Positions 6,140-14,249 of a DNA stretch of 14,299 nucleotides are shown here, in pieces. The stretch spans positions 1-14,299 of the forward strand of contig JAIJLI010000022.1 of the NCBI GenBank assembly GCA_022722495.1, read 5' to 3'. How positions within the stretch are numbered: position 1 is the first letter of the stretch; each line of letters begins with the position of its first letter. A program made the position numbers and the translations under genes. Below the pieces are notes generated by a model. It had not been told where the DNA came from. It saw only the letters and a program-made list of their open reading frames with translations, and did no database searches. This DNA is from Dialister sp. (GTDB lineage Bacteria > Bacillota > Negativicutes > Veillonellales > Dialisteraceae).

Positions 6140-8272
6140 ATGAATACAATAATAGAATTGTCTGAATTACGATCTTTATTTTCAAATAAGGTTCAATTTG
6201 GATATGATTTCAAAAATGATGCAAAAGAATTATGGTTAGCAGATAATAAAAGCGATTCATATGTGGAGCCAGAGTTTTCTTTCGTAAAAGCTATAAGTAC
6301 TTGTGATAAATTGGAAGATGCACAAGTGATTCTCGTCTCTGCTGTTGGTGCAACAGGTAAATCTGAATTAACCAAAGCTTTGTCTTTTGATTTAAAAATG
6401 CCAGTTGTAGATCTTGGCAATGCTAAGGTTGTTGCTAGTAATTCTTTGACAGGATTGGTATTCCAATATTTACAGCCTGTTGATGGGGGTGAGTTGCTGC
6501 AAAATTTACAACGAGGTGGTGCTGCTATGATTATAGATGCATTAGATGAGGGATATCAAAAGACTAATACGCAAGGTTTTTTTGATTTCTTGGATGATGT
6601 GATAAGAAATGTATCAAATAATAGCTGTTCTTACATAATGTTGGGTAGAACAAATGCCATAGAAATGTGTTCTTTGTATCTTGATGAAAAAGGAATAAAG
6701 GTTGCAGTCTTGCAAATTGAACCATTTTCATTGGATAAAGCACAGGAATTTATAGATAAGAGAGTTTGTAGTCATTTGTCAGAACAACACAAAAGTGCGT
6801 ATCAGAAAACAAGAGACTATGTTTTAAAGTCTTTGGGTGACTTCTTTAAGACAAATGATAATATGGAGGCAAGCCAATATAACAACTTTATAGGGTATGC
6901 TCCTGTATTACTTGCGATTTCAGAGTTCCTTGATGGGGAAAAGGTTAAAAATTATATGGCTTTGCTTGAAAAATTGAAATCGAACAAATTTAAGTCAATA
7001 TCTTTAATTTTGGATATTGTTAATCGTATATTAGACCGAGACAAGAATGATAAGATAGTCCCAAATCTTATTCGCAAGATTATTAGCAATCGTGATGCAA
7101 CATTCCAAAAGTTAGCCTTGGAAAATTCCTATACGCAAGAGGAGCAATGTGCTCGTGTATTGTATATTCTTTTGGGCGAAGCATATCCCTATAAGTCGAT
7201 AGATGATGATGCTTTCGATGCTGAGTATACAAAAGGTTTGGATACATGGATGCTTGAGCATCCTTTTCTGTCAAGTCGTAAGCCTGCAAATGTCGTATTT
7301 GAATGCTATATTTTGGCGAAATTAATTCAAATTGACAAATATAAGGACGCAGTGTATAGATATATGAACATAAACCACATAAATTCCTTTATGTTTTTCT
7401 TCTTGTATCATGAGCTTAATAAGAATCAAGAGATAAGTCCTGATATAATTCCTTATCTGTATAATTCACTAAAAACATTAGACAGTAACGAAGTTCATTA
7501 TTGTTTGGAGATAGAACCTAGTGATGTGGAAAACGATGATATTTATGAAGTTGCTTTTGTGAGTTCTGCTGTATCGGAGCATAAAAAAATAGTAAATTAT
7601 AGTTTTCAAACTATATTGCAAGATAAATTGCGTTGGCATGGAACTATATCTGATGTTAGCATAGATATTACCAAAGACTTCGTAATAAATGCTTTGAGAA
7701 CAGATATGCTAGCTCCCTCTTATATACATTGTAAAAGTTTCATTGTAAAATCTGATGAGATTAATTTTGGATGTCGCAATTCTCAAAAAAATATAGTTAT
7801 AGAAGCTGATGATATAGTTTCCGATACAGTATCAGGCAATGTGCCCAAGATTCATAGAGTAGGATGTGAAAATCGATCTCTTGTTTTTGTTTGTTCAGAA
7901 AGATTAAGCTATCCTTTCTGTAATTTTCAAAAGAAGAAGATTTCTGATGATGTTGAAATGTCATCAACGATGGCAGATATTTATAACAAAATGCGTAGAA
8001 CATTAATTATGTTCCGTTCACATAGTAAGGGACAACTTGCAAAACATCATGCAAAAATTGATAACAGAATAGGTAATACACCTTTAGGTAAGGCTGTTGT
8101 TAATGCTCTTCTTGATAGACATATTATTTATAGAGAAGATCATGTTTATATTATAGATAATGATTCTATGGATAAATATTTGGGTGTTAAGTTTGATGAT
8201 ATAAGAAGTTGCACAATAACAGATGCGATGTCTAAGTTTCTTAAAGATATCGAATGCTCATTAAAAAAATAA
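6140..8272 (+). CDS. STAND/NACHT-like P-loop NTPase
   Basis: 710 residues, cytoplasmic. Walker A is GATGKS (70-75), Walker B with acidic extension is IIDALDE (131-137, the D-x-x-DE form common in NACHT proteins), and the sensor-1 strand is IMLGRTN (166-172), followed by the IEPFSLDKAQEFI helix (193-205), all in NACHT order. A short N-terminal segment (1-60) precedes the NTPase; the C-terminal 450 residues contain a helical region and, from about 500, a beta-rich stretch, but no recognised nuclease, TIR, or protease motif. NACHT-type STAND proteins in bacteria sense phage components, oligomerise on ATP binding and trigger an attached effector; here the effector is not identifiable. The gene is very AT-rich, stands alone, and is separated from upstream genes by a terminator. 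Family assignment to P-loop/STAND is strong; the defence role is by analogy. Confidence 0.75.
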   Translation: MNTIIELSELRSLFSNKVQFGYDFKNDAKELWLADNKSDSYVEPEFSFVKAISTCDKLEDAQVILVSAVGATGKSELTKALSFDLKMPVVDLGNAKVVASNSLTGLVFQYLQPVDGGELLQNLQRGGAAMIIDALDEGYQKTNTQGFFDFLDDVIRNVSNNSCSYIMLGRTNAIEMCSLYLDEKGIKVAVLQIEPFSLDKAQEFIDKRVCSHLSEQHKSAYQKTRDYVLKSLGDFFKTNDNMEASQYNNFIGYAPVLLAISEFLDGEKVKNYMALLEKLKSNKFKSISLILDIVNRILDRDKNDKIVPNLIRKIISNRDATFQKLALENSYTQEEQCARVLYILLGEAYPYKSIDDDAFDAEYTKGLDTWMLEHPFLSSRKPANVVFECYILAKLIQIDKYKDAVYRYMNINHINSFMFFFLYHELNKNQEISPDIIPYLYNSLKTLDSNEVHYCLEIEPSDVENDDIYEVAFVSSAVSEHKKIVNYSFQTILQDKLRWHGTISDVSIDITKDFVINALRTDMLAPSYIHCKSFIVKSDEINFGCRNSQKNIVIEADDIVSDTVSGNVPKIHRVGCENRSLVFVCSERLSYPFCNFQKKKISDDVEMSSTMADIYNKMRRTLIMFRSHSKGQLAKHHAKIDNRIGNTPLGKAVVNALLDRHIIYREDHVYIIDNDSMDKYLGVKFDDIRSCTITDAMSKFLKDIECSLKK

Positions 8273-8344
8273 TTAGTGGACTTGGATGCTACTTTTCGCT
8301 TGTGGTGTGGAGCGTAAACAGTTACTTTAGGACGTCATGCATAC

Positions 8345-8367
8345 GTATATAAAAGTATATACATTTG
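8345..8367 (+). promoter_or_regulatory. -7-like element overlapping a perfect dyad
   Basis: GTATATA (8345-8351), AAAG, TATATAC (8356-8362) is a perfect 7-bp dyad. TACATTTG at 8360-8367 is an exact TAnnTTTG -7 element and shares three bases with the dyad's right arm, an arrangement that would let a repressor bound to the dyad block the promoter. No clear -33 TTTG is found at the expected distance. It would drive the decayed ORF at 8393 and possibly the DUF262 gene group. Confidence 0.4.
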
Positions 8368-8392
8368 CCCCGAATTTTAAATTTGAGACAAA

Positions 8393-8708
8393 ATGATTAT
8401 AAACGAAGAAGGCAAGTACTATGCCTCAATGGTTTGTAAGTTTCGAATCGAGTGCAAGAGCAAGTACCTTCATGGGTTCTGTAAAGAACAAATTGGTAGA
8501 CTTACTCGTTCATAGATGGCGGCTGGCTACTGTTACTTCTTGGGCATTAATTCAAATGATTTTTTCTTAAGAGATAATAAAAAAGCATTCATTTTATGGC
8601 TTAACGTACCTAAAGTGACCGCTTACTAATGAGTTGGACTCTCTTATCAATTCACTGCAAGTGAAAAAGATAGAGGATAGTTTCAATATAGTTAATAATG
8701 ACAATTGA
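8393..8708 (+). pseudogene. Decayed small gene, stop and frameshift
   Basis: ATG 8393 opens 40 codons (MIINEEGKYYASMVCKFR...) ending at TAG 8513-8515; the same frame continues at once from ATG 8516 for 37 codons (MAAGYCYFLGINSNDFFL...) to TAA 8627-8629; a different frame then continues with NELDSLINSLQVKKIED and ends at TGA 8706-8708. All three stretches read like protein, so a gene of about 105 codons with one nonsense change and one frameshift is the simplest explanation. I do not recognise the family. It sits in the 470-nt gap between the NTPase gene and the DUF262 gene; the first 120 nt of that gap (8273-8392) hold only the dyad/promoter. Chance open frames in AT-rich DNA are the alternative. 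Confidence 0.35.
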
Positions 8709-8742
8709 ATTGTAAAATAGATAGATAAATATATTTTAAGAT

Positions 8743-10377
8743 ATGGCACTATCACTTAATGCAGAACAAAAGAATCTCTCAAATCTATTTACAGGCAGAG
8801 AGCAATTTGTAATACCTTCATACCAACGCCCTTATAGTTGGGAGTTTGATCAATGTCAGAAATTATATGATGATATTGTAGCGGCTTACAATGAAAAGCG
8901 TGATTATTTTATAGGTAATATTATCCTTGCTGTATCAGATGATACGAAACAAGATCCTCGTGTCGTTGATGGTCAACAAAGATTGATATCTATTTGGTTG
9001 ATGTTCAAAGCTTTATCAGTAATACTACCTAATACAAGAATCTTAAAAGATGTGCTATGCTGTTATAATTGGGATGGTAGTGATAGCATTATTAAAATAG
9101 ATTCTAAGGTTTTTGAGGTTACAGACCAAACGCATTTATCTGCGATATATGCTTGGACTTCATCTAACTTTGAAATGGAGAAAGAGAACTCAAAGAGCAA
9201 AAAAGCGCATAAGGATTGGAATCAAATTTTTGCAAACGGAGTTTACTTTTACAATCTGTTTTATGACTTTCATACAACCTTTGGAGATAAAGAACTAATG
9301 TTGTTCTTGCGATTTATGCTTGAGCGGGTCTTTATTCTTCCTATAGAACTAAGTGCTGCAGACATCACAGATGCAGAGGATAAGGCTCTTAATATCTTTG
9401 AAACTATCAATGACAGAGGCATGAACTTGGAAGATGCAGATATCTTTAAGGCAAAGTTGTATAACAAGGCTTTAAACAAAGAGGAAAAGGATGAGTTTAT
9501 TAACCAATGGGTTGGTATAAAAGATACTTGCCGTAATTTAAAGATTAGTATTGATGACTTATTCCGATATTACTCACATATTATCCGCGGTGAAGAAAGC
9601 AATATCAAAAGTGAGATAAGTCTTCGTGAGTTCTTCCAATCTGCGGATTCAGTATTGACGAGAAAAAGCCAAATAGATGTTGTGTCCGATTTAAATCATA
9701 TACTTGACTTATTGACGTCATATAATGAAAAGAAAAACGAAAAGACTATTTTGGCATCATGGCTGCAACTAATAGATACTTATACCAATAATTATCCAAG
9801 ATTTGCAGTTGTTGCCTATCTATTTCATAATGGTTTCGAAAACGAGGAACAACTTATAGATACACTAAAGAAAATAGTTAGGTATTGTTACTATATAGGT
9901 TCTACGACGATGGTCAAGTATGGCATATATACAATTATAAAACAAGTATCTCATCAATTGCCTGTAGATGAGTATTATCAGGAAAATGTAACCATCGATT
10001 CTTTCAACTACCTTGGTCGTTTGAAGTATGGATATGCATTACTCGCTCATTATTTGGAACAACCAGAAGCTTTCGTGTATTATGATACAGATCGATTGCT
10101 GACTTCCAAAGACATTAAGTATTTGCCAACGGATTGGAAGGGACATGACCTAAATGAACACTTAGATGACTTGGGTAATTTAGCGATTTTGGATCACTGT
10201 CGTATTTCAAAAAAATATACAGAAAAGTTAAAAATTTATGCAAAGACAGAGAATACAGAATTAAAGCAATTTTTTGTTGAACATCCTAATGATATTTCAT
10301 ATAAAGAACTTCGAAAGCGCAGTATATACAAAAAGAAACTTTTGGTTAGTTTTTTTAGTAAACCATCTAAAAAATAA
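8743..10377 (+). CDS. DUF262-domain protein (GmrSD-like) with degenerate DUF1524 end
   Basis: 544 residues. The N-terminal DUF262 (ParB-like NTPase, as in GmrS) is clear: FVIPSYQRPYSW (22-33), FIGNIIL (56-62), VVDGQQRLISIW (74-85), and FETINDRGMNLEDADIFKAKLY (about 219-240). The C-terminus aligns in layout with DUF1524, the HNH nuclease half of GmrSD: DIKYLPTDW (457-465) stands where IEHILPQ-type His is expected, and DDLGNLAIL (475-483) matches the conserved LGNLTLL, followed by RISKKYTEKLKIY (488-500), where the family usually has an Asn. The catalytic His and Asn thus appear to be missing. GmrSD enzymes cut modified phage DNA; this copy may bind or sense DNA rather than cut it. The next gene follows after 6 nt, so the two are one operon. 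The start ATG 8743 fits the family N-terminus. Confidence 0.85.
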   Translation: MALSLNAEQKNLSNLFTGREQFVIPSYQRPYSWEFDQCQKLYDDIVAAYNEKRDYFIGNIILAVSDDTKQDPRVVDGQQRLISIWLMFKALSVILPNTRILKDVLCCYNWDGSDSIIKIDSKVFEVTDQTHLSAIYAWTSSNFEMEKENSKSKKAHKDWNQIFANGVYFYNLFYDFHTTFGDKELMLFLRFMLERVFILPIELSAADITDAEDKALNIFETINDRGMNLEDADIFKAKLYNKALNKEEKDEFINQWVGIKDTCRNLKISIDDLFRYYSHIIRGEESNIKSEISLREFFQSADSVLTRKSQIDVVSDLNHILDLLTSYNEKKNEKTILASWLQLIDTYTNNYPRFAVVAYLFHNGFENEEQLIDTLKKIVRYCYYIGSTTMVKYGIYTIIKQVSHQLPVDEYYQENVTIDSFNYLGRLKYGYALLAHYLEQPEAFVYYDTDRLLTSKDIKYLPTDWKGHDLNEHLDDLGNLAILDHCRISKKYTEKLKIYAKTENTELKQFFVEHPNDISYKELRKRSIYKKKLLVSFFSKPSKK

Positions 10378-10383
10378 TATAGC

Positions 10384-11814
10384 ATGGAGAAATTAGAAAT
10401 TAATCATTTCAAAGCTTTTGGTAGCAGAATTGCTTTTATCCTTTCTGCACAACGTAAGAATCTATTGCTTTATGGAGAAAACGGAGCAGGTAAAACATCT
10501 GTCTATGAAGCATTGAAACTGTTGTTCTTCAGAAAAAGGTTGTTGAAAGGCAAAATAACCATAGGTGGAACCCCAGAGCAGCGGCAAAATGACGAAGAGG
10601 CATTTTACAAAGAGTATCAGCATAAAGGTGACACTGTTGACATTGAATTAAAATTGAATGACAATTCGTTTAAGAATATTAATCGTACAGTCTACCAGAG
10701 CTTTATGGTTTCAAATATAGATGTGGAAAGTATTTTCCCTTCTAACACAAAGGACAATCTCAATCTTGCAAACATACTAAAGAATGCTTTTATTGATTGT
10801 GAAGATATAGATTCTTTTGTTTCTAGCAACGTTGGAGAAATCATTAGAGAAGTAAATAAGTCTTTGTCGCAAGATTTTATAGAAACCATAAATATAGGAC
10901 TGGAGAATACTGACTTTGACATTTTTGTAGAAGATGTTGATGCAAAATTAAGAGCCAGTGAAGGACTTCATGCTATATTCAATGAGGCTAAATTGAATCT
11001 TGTAAGATTGCTCTTAATCTTGGAAAGTATTCTGTTGTTAAAAGCTACAGACATTACTAAACATAAGATTTTAGTATTAGATGATGTCGTTACCAGTTTG
11101 GACGCAAGTAATCGGCTATATATTACTAAATACCTTTTGGCAAAATTTAGTGATTTTCAAAAAGTTATTTTAACTCACAATATTGGGTTCAATAATCTTT
11201 TTGTCAATCAAATCAAAAGTCAAAACAAGGAAAACGAGTGGAACTTCGAAAATCTATATCAAACCAATTGTGGGGCCAATCTTTATGATTACAATGAACT
11301 CAAAACTTCAAAGGATATAAAAAGGGAATTCGAGAGAGGATTATTACAACCAAATACCGTTGGGAATGAAATTAGAAAGCGGTTTGAGGCTGTAGTTTTG
11401 GAATTGTCTAAGATATTACAGATAGAAGCATCACAAGAGGCCAAAGATTTAACAACTCGTTTGGTAAACGGAAAGCCGATTTACATTCGGGCAAAGTCTA
11501 AGCAACTGTTAGTTGGTGAAGATTTAGTTTCTTCAATATCCACGATACTAAACTCGACAGATACTGATTCTGATAAAATACAAAAGTCGAAAAATGAGAT
11601 TGACAAGTATCAAACAAACCCCAATATGCAAAAAATCATTCCAATGGTTAAAGAGATGAAGACTTATCAAAAAGTCATGATACATCAATTGTCTCATGGA
11701 AAGACAAGTACAATGCCAGAATTCATTAAAAAAGAAGTTGAAGGTTCCATGTTGCTTTTAGCTAAATTAGAAGCCGAGGTAGAAAAATTAAAGAAAAGTA
11801 TTGGAATGATGTAA
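10384..11814 (+). CDS. Short ABC/RecF-type ATPase, partner of the DUF262 protein
   Basis: 476 residues. MEKLEINHFKAFG opens a RecF/SMC-like ATPase; Walker A is GENGAGKTS (31-39), the signature position has FNEAKLNL (199-206) in place of LSGGQ, Walker B and D-loop are ILVLDDVVTSLD (229-240), and the switch His is in LTHN (263-266). All ATPase parts are present, but the insertion between Walker A and signature is only about 160 residues, so no long SMC coiled coil. The C-terminal third (about 310-476) is helical and charged, with NEIRKRFEAVVLEL (328-341) and HQLSHG (434-439), motifs reminiscent of the helical ends of AAA_13/RloC-type defence ATPases; this is tentative. It starts 6 nt after the DUF262 stop, hence probably coupled in translation. 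Likely role: ATP-driven sensor or regulator acting with the DUF262 protein. Confidence 0.82.
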   Translation: MEKLEINHFKAFGSRIAFILSAQRKNLLLYGENGAGKTSVYEALKLLFFRKRLLKGKITIGGTPEQRQNDEEAFYKEYQHKGDTVDIELKLNDNSFKNINRTVYQSFMVSNIDVESIFPSNTKDNLNLANILKNAFIDCEDIDSFVSSNVGEIIREVNKSLSQDFIETINIGLENTDFDIFVEDVDAKLRASEGLHAIFNEAKLNLVRLLLILESILLLKATDITKHKILVLDDVVTSLDASNRLYITKYLLAKFSDFQKVILTHNIGFNNLFVNQIKSQNKENEWNFENLYQTNCGANLYDYNELKTSKDIKREFERGLLQPNTVGNEIRKRFEAVVLELSKILQIEASQEAKDLTTRLVNGKPIYIRAKSKQLLVGEDLVSSISTILNSTDTDSDKIQKSKNEIDKYQTNPNMQKIIPMVKEMKTYQKVMIHQLSHGKTSTMPEFIKKEVEGSMLLLAKLEAEVEKLKKSIGMM

Positions 11815-11862
11815 GTGCATCATTTCATCTAAAATATTGTCAGCGCAATTATTATTTGAATC

Positions 11863-12049
11863 ATGATTGGAAATATATTTATTTGTAAATTATGTTTCAA
11901 TGTAATTGCAACACTGCGGAAAAGCCTGTCAGTGTGCGCGACTATTTTCGTTTCCGCTTCGGCAAATGGGAATATGTTCGTTCACATTGCAGACGTCTAC
12001 CAGGTAGACTACGCAGACTTCTTGGGCTTAGGGGTTGACAAATAAGTCC
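11863..12049. repeat. GC-richer intergenic segment, repeat-like
   Basis: Between the ATPase and GHKL genes lies 303 nt without a convincing gene. From about 11915 the composition rises sharply against the AT-rich neighbours. GTCTACC-A-GGTAGAC (11995-12009) is a perfect 7-bp dyad. A 60-codon frame (11863-12045) is open but its first half is AT-rich leader and its second half coincides with the repeat-like DNA; similar frames are, as I recall, often annotated as hypothetical proteins near hairpins in Prevotella genomes, which suggests a dispersed repeat and not a gene. An alternative frame is Arg-rich and closes at the TGA near 12036. Confidence 0.45.
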
Positions 12050-12075
12050 AGGTGTTCCTTCGGGAACACCTTTAT
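12050..12075 (+). terminator. Strong hairpin with UUCG loop (terminator-like)
   Basis: AGGTGTTCC (12050-12058), TTCG (12059-12062), GGAACACCT (12063-12071): a perfect 9-bp stem closed by C-G around the very stable UUCG tetraloop, then TTATTTA. It is the strongest hairpin in the window and could end the transcript of the DUF262/ATPase pair. It sits 43 nt before the next ATG, so the downstream gene needs readthrough or a promoter in that short gap. Confidence 0.7.
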
Positions 12076-12117
12076 TTACGGAATGTGTGTAAAACGACTA
12101 TAAAGACACTATTTATT

Positions 12118-14127
12118 ATGAGCAAGCTAAATATTTTAGGAATAGTGAAAGGAATTAAGGCCCAAACTACATATTTGACCCCAATTATAGAGGCAGTATG
12201 TAATTCTATAGATTCTATAGGCAAGCGAAAAAATGGGTCAATAGATATAGTTGCTATCAGAGATGGTCAGAAAGGCATTGATGATAATGGAGATTCTTCA
12301 AGTTGTGGTTCCATTGTAGGCTTTGATATTATAGATAATGGTGTTGGGTTTACCAAAACTAACCGGGATTCTTTTGATACATACCTTTCAGGGCATAAAT
12401 ATGAATCTGGTGGAAAAGGATTTGGTAGATTTATGTATCTTAAATACTTCCAAAAAGTTTCAGTTGACAGTTATTACAATATTGGAGAAGAATGTTGGCA
12501 TCGTACATTCGATTTCGGACACAATCAAGAAATCATTGAAAACGAAAAAAACGAATTATGTCAGAATAAAGATATTGCTTGCAAAACAACCTTGCATTTG
12601 AAGTCTGCTGTAAAAGGTTATAATGCAGATAAAGGCTTGGAGGTTATTGCCAGAAAACTCGTAGAACGTCTGTTAGTATTTTTTGTTGATACCACCCAAA
12701 ACATGCCAATTATAACACTGAAAGAATGTGATGGAAGCAATCCTATTATCTTGAATGATTTTGTTGGTAAGAACAATACTATCCAGTTCGTTCAAGAAGA
12801 AAGTTTTGAATTGGAAGATAAAAGACATGCCAAACAACAATTTACAGTAAAAGTCTATAAAGTATATTTCTCCCCTATTGCAAACAAGGTGATTTTAACG
12901 GCACATAGTCGAGAAGTGACTAACAGGCCTCTTCACAACTATGTTCCAGAGTTTAAGGAGACTTTACTTGATATAGAAAATGGCAAACAGAAGAATTATA
13001 CTATTCGCTCTTATGTTATTGGAAAATATTTAGATGATCATGTAGATACTGAACGAGGTGATTTTTCTCTATCTCATACAGAGGATGATCTTTTTACAGA
13101 TATTTCAGTAGAGCGTATAGAAAGAGAAGCCAGTGTTATAACAAAGAAATTTTTCAAAGAACATATACAGGAGAAATTTCAAGTGAAGAAGCAAAAGGTG
13201 TTGGATTATGTTTCTAAAGTTGCTCCATGGAATAAAAGTCTATTGAAAGATTTGGATTTAGAAAACCTACCAATAGGAATAAAAGACTTAGATTTGGAAT
13301 TAAAATTCCAACAGATAAAATTTGAGAAAGAACAAAAATCTCGAATAGAAATACAGGAATTGCTTGATAGTCAAAAAGATTCTAAGGATAAAACTTTTAA
13401 GAAGCAAGTTGTTGAATTGTTTACAAAAGTGACGGAAGACGGAAAGAACGACTTGGCTCATTATGTTTGTAACAGGAAGAAAGTTATAGACCTATATAAC
13501 GAGTTACGAAAACGAACTGAGTTAGGCAAGGCTCATTTAGAGAGTGAATTGCACAATTTGTTTTTTCCGATGAGAAAAAATGATAGGGATATAGATTATG
13601 AAGACCATAATTTATGGCTTTTGGATGAAAGGTTAGTTTTTAGCCATTACATAGCATCAGACAAGGTTATTTCTAAAGATATCCATAAAGAACCTGACAT
13701 CGCTGTGTTTTATAATGAGAAAATGTTCTTCAGAAATGGGGAAAATGTTATCACTTCTCCAATTACTATCGTGGAGTTTAAAAGACCAAAAAGGGAAAAC
13801 TACCCAGATGATGAGAACCCTATCCAACAGGCTCTAAGATATTCAAGAACAATATTAGATGGAAAGTATGAAATGCCAAAAGGTGTAGAAAAAGTTAAAG
13901 TAAATAAGAATAATACTCCAGTCTATATTTATATAGTATGTGATATTGTTGATAAAATAAGAGAATTTGCTGATTTGGCAAATTTATCAGTTAGTCCTGA
14001 TGATGAAGGATATTTTGGTTACGTATCAAAATATAATGCTTATGTAGAAATTATGTCATTCAGAAAAGTAATAGAGGATGCAACAATGCGCAATAAAATT
14101 TTCTTTCATAAATTAGGGTTAGAATAA
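12118..14127 (+). CDS. GHKL ATPase fused to PD-(D/E)XK-like nuclease
   Basis: 669 residues from ATG 12118; an upstream GTG at 12052 would translate the UUCG hairpin and is rejected. The GHKL ATPase (MutL/Hsp90/gyrB type) spans about 1-200: N-box E25-x3-N29 (PIIEAVCNSID), DIIDNGVGF (70-78) as G1, and GGKGFGRF (98-105) as G2. A middle region to about 470 includes a charged, likely coiled-coil stretch (395-440). The C-terminal part shows a PD-(D/E)XK nuclease pattern: E476 in a helix (ESELHNLFF), PDIAVF (526-531, D527), IVEFKRPK (551-558, E553 and K555) and Q571-x3-Y575 (QALRY), the Q-x3-Y motif seen in RecB/Cas4-like nucleases. The combination suggests an ATP-gated clamp that cuts DNA. The gene is AT-rich like the preceding pair and follows it in the same direction, so it may complete a three-gene system, though a hairpin separates them. 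I know of no established name for this architecture. Confidence 0.8.
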   Translation: MSKLNILGIVKGIKAQTTYLTPIIEAVCNSIDSIGKRKNGSIDIVAIRDGQKGIDDNGDSSSCGSIVGFDIIDNGVGFTKTNRDSFDTYLSGHKYESGGKGFGRFMYLKYFQKVSVDSYYNIGEECWHRTFDFGHNQEIIENEKNELCQNKDIACKTTLHLKSAVKGYNADKGLEVIARKLVERLLVFFVDTTQNMPIITLKECDGSNPIILNDFVGKNNTIQFVQEESFELEDKRHAKQQFTVKVYKVYFSPIANKVILTAHSREVTNRPLHNYVPEFKETLLDIENGKQKNYTIRSYVIGKYLDDHVDTERGDFSLSHTEDDLFTDISVERIEREASVITKKFFKEHIQEKFQVKKQKVLDYVSKVAPWNKSLLKDLDLENLPIGIKDLDLELKFQQIKFEKEQKSRIEIQELLDSQKDSKDKTFKKQVVELFTKVTEDGKNDLAHYVCNRKKVIDLYNELRKRTELGKAHLESELHNLFFPMRKNDRDIDYEDHNLWLLDERLVFSHYIASDKVISKDIHKEPDIAVFYNEKMFFRNGENVITSPITIVEFKRPKRENYPDDENPIQQALRYSRTILDGKYEMPKGVEKVKVNKNNTPVYIYIVCDIVDKIREFADLANLSVSPDDEGYFGYVSKYNAYVEIMSFRKVIEDATMRNKIFFHKLGLE

Positions 14128-14131
14128 AATT

Positions 14132-14215
14132 ATGTCAACTCAAACATCAGATAATAACAAGCGAATAGCGATGAATTCGTTTTTCCAGATACAGTTCTTG
14201 ATGATTGTATCGTAG
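14132..14215 (+). pseudogene. N-terminal fragment resembling an oligosaccharide flippase
   Basis: ATG 14132 opens 27 codons beginning MSTQTSDNNKRIAMNSFF and ends at TAG 14213-14215. The SxxNNKRIAxN start is typical of polysaccharide flippases (Wzx/MATE-type) in Bacteroidetes, where it precedes the first membrane helix; here the reading stops just as that helix should begin. It starts 4 nt after the GHKL-nuclease stop. In another frame 14158-14253 is also open (…DEFVFPDTVLDDCIVVYEAM…) and ends in an ATGA overlap with the next ORF, so this DNA may instead encode a frameshifted small protein. Either way no intact gene lies here. Confidence 0.4.
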
Positions 14216-14249
14216 TTTATGAGGCGATGTATATAGCAAGGATGTTGAA

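Noticed and set aside
9113..9298. 61-codon plus-strand ORF inside the DUF262 gene
   Set aside because: Out of frame within an intact, identified gene; very basic with no recognisable pattern.
11863..12045. 60-codon ORF between the ATPase and GHKL genes
   Set aside because: Its second half coincides with a GC-richer repeat-like segment containing a dyad, and its first half is AT-rich leader; more likely a chance frame over a dispersed repeat.
12052..12117. GTG 12052 as start of the GHKL protein
   Set aside because: It would begin inside the UUCG terminator-like hairpin and add 22 residues before the conserved MSKLNILG start.
12338..12601. 87-codon plus-strand ORF inside the GHKL gene
   Set aside because: Out of frame within the GHKL ATPase boxes; a shadow frame in AT-rich DNA.
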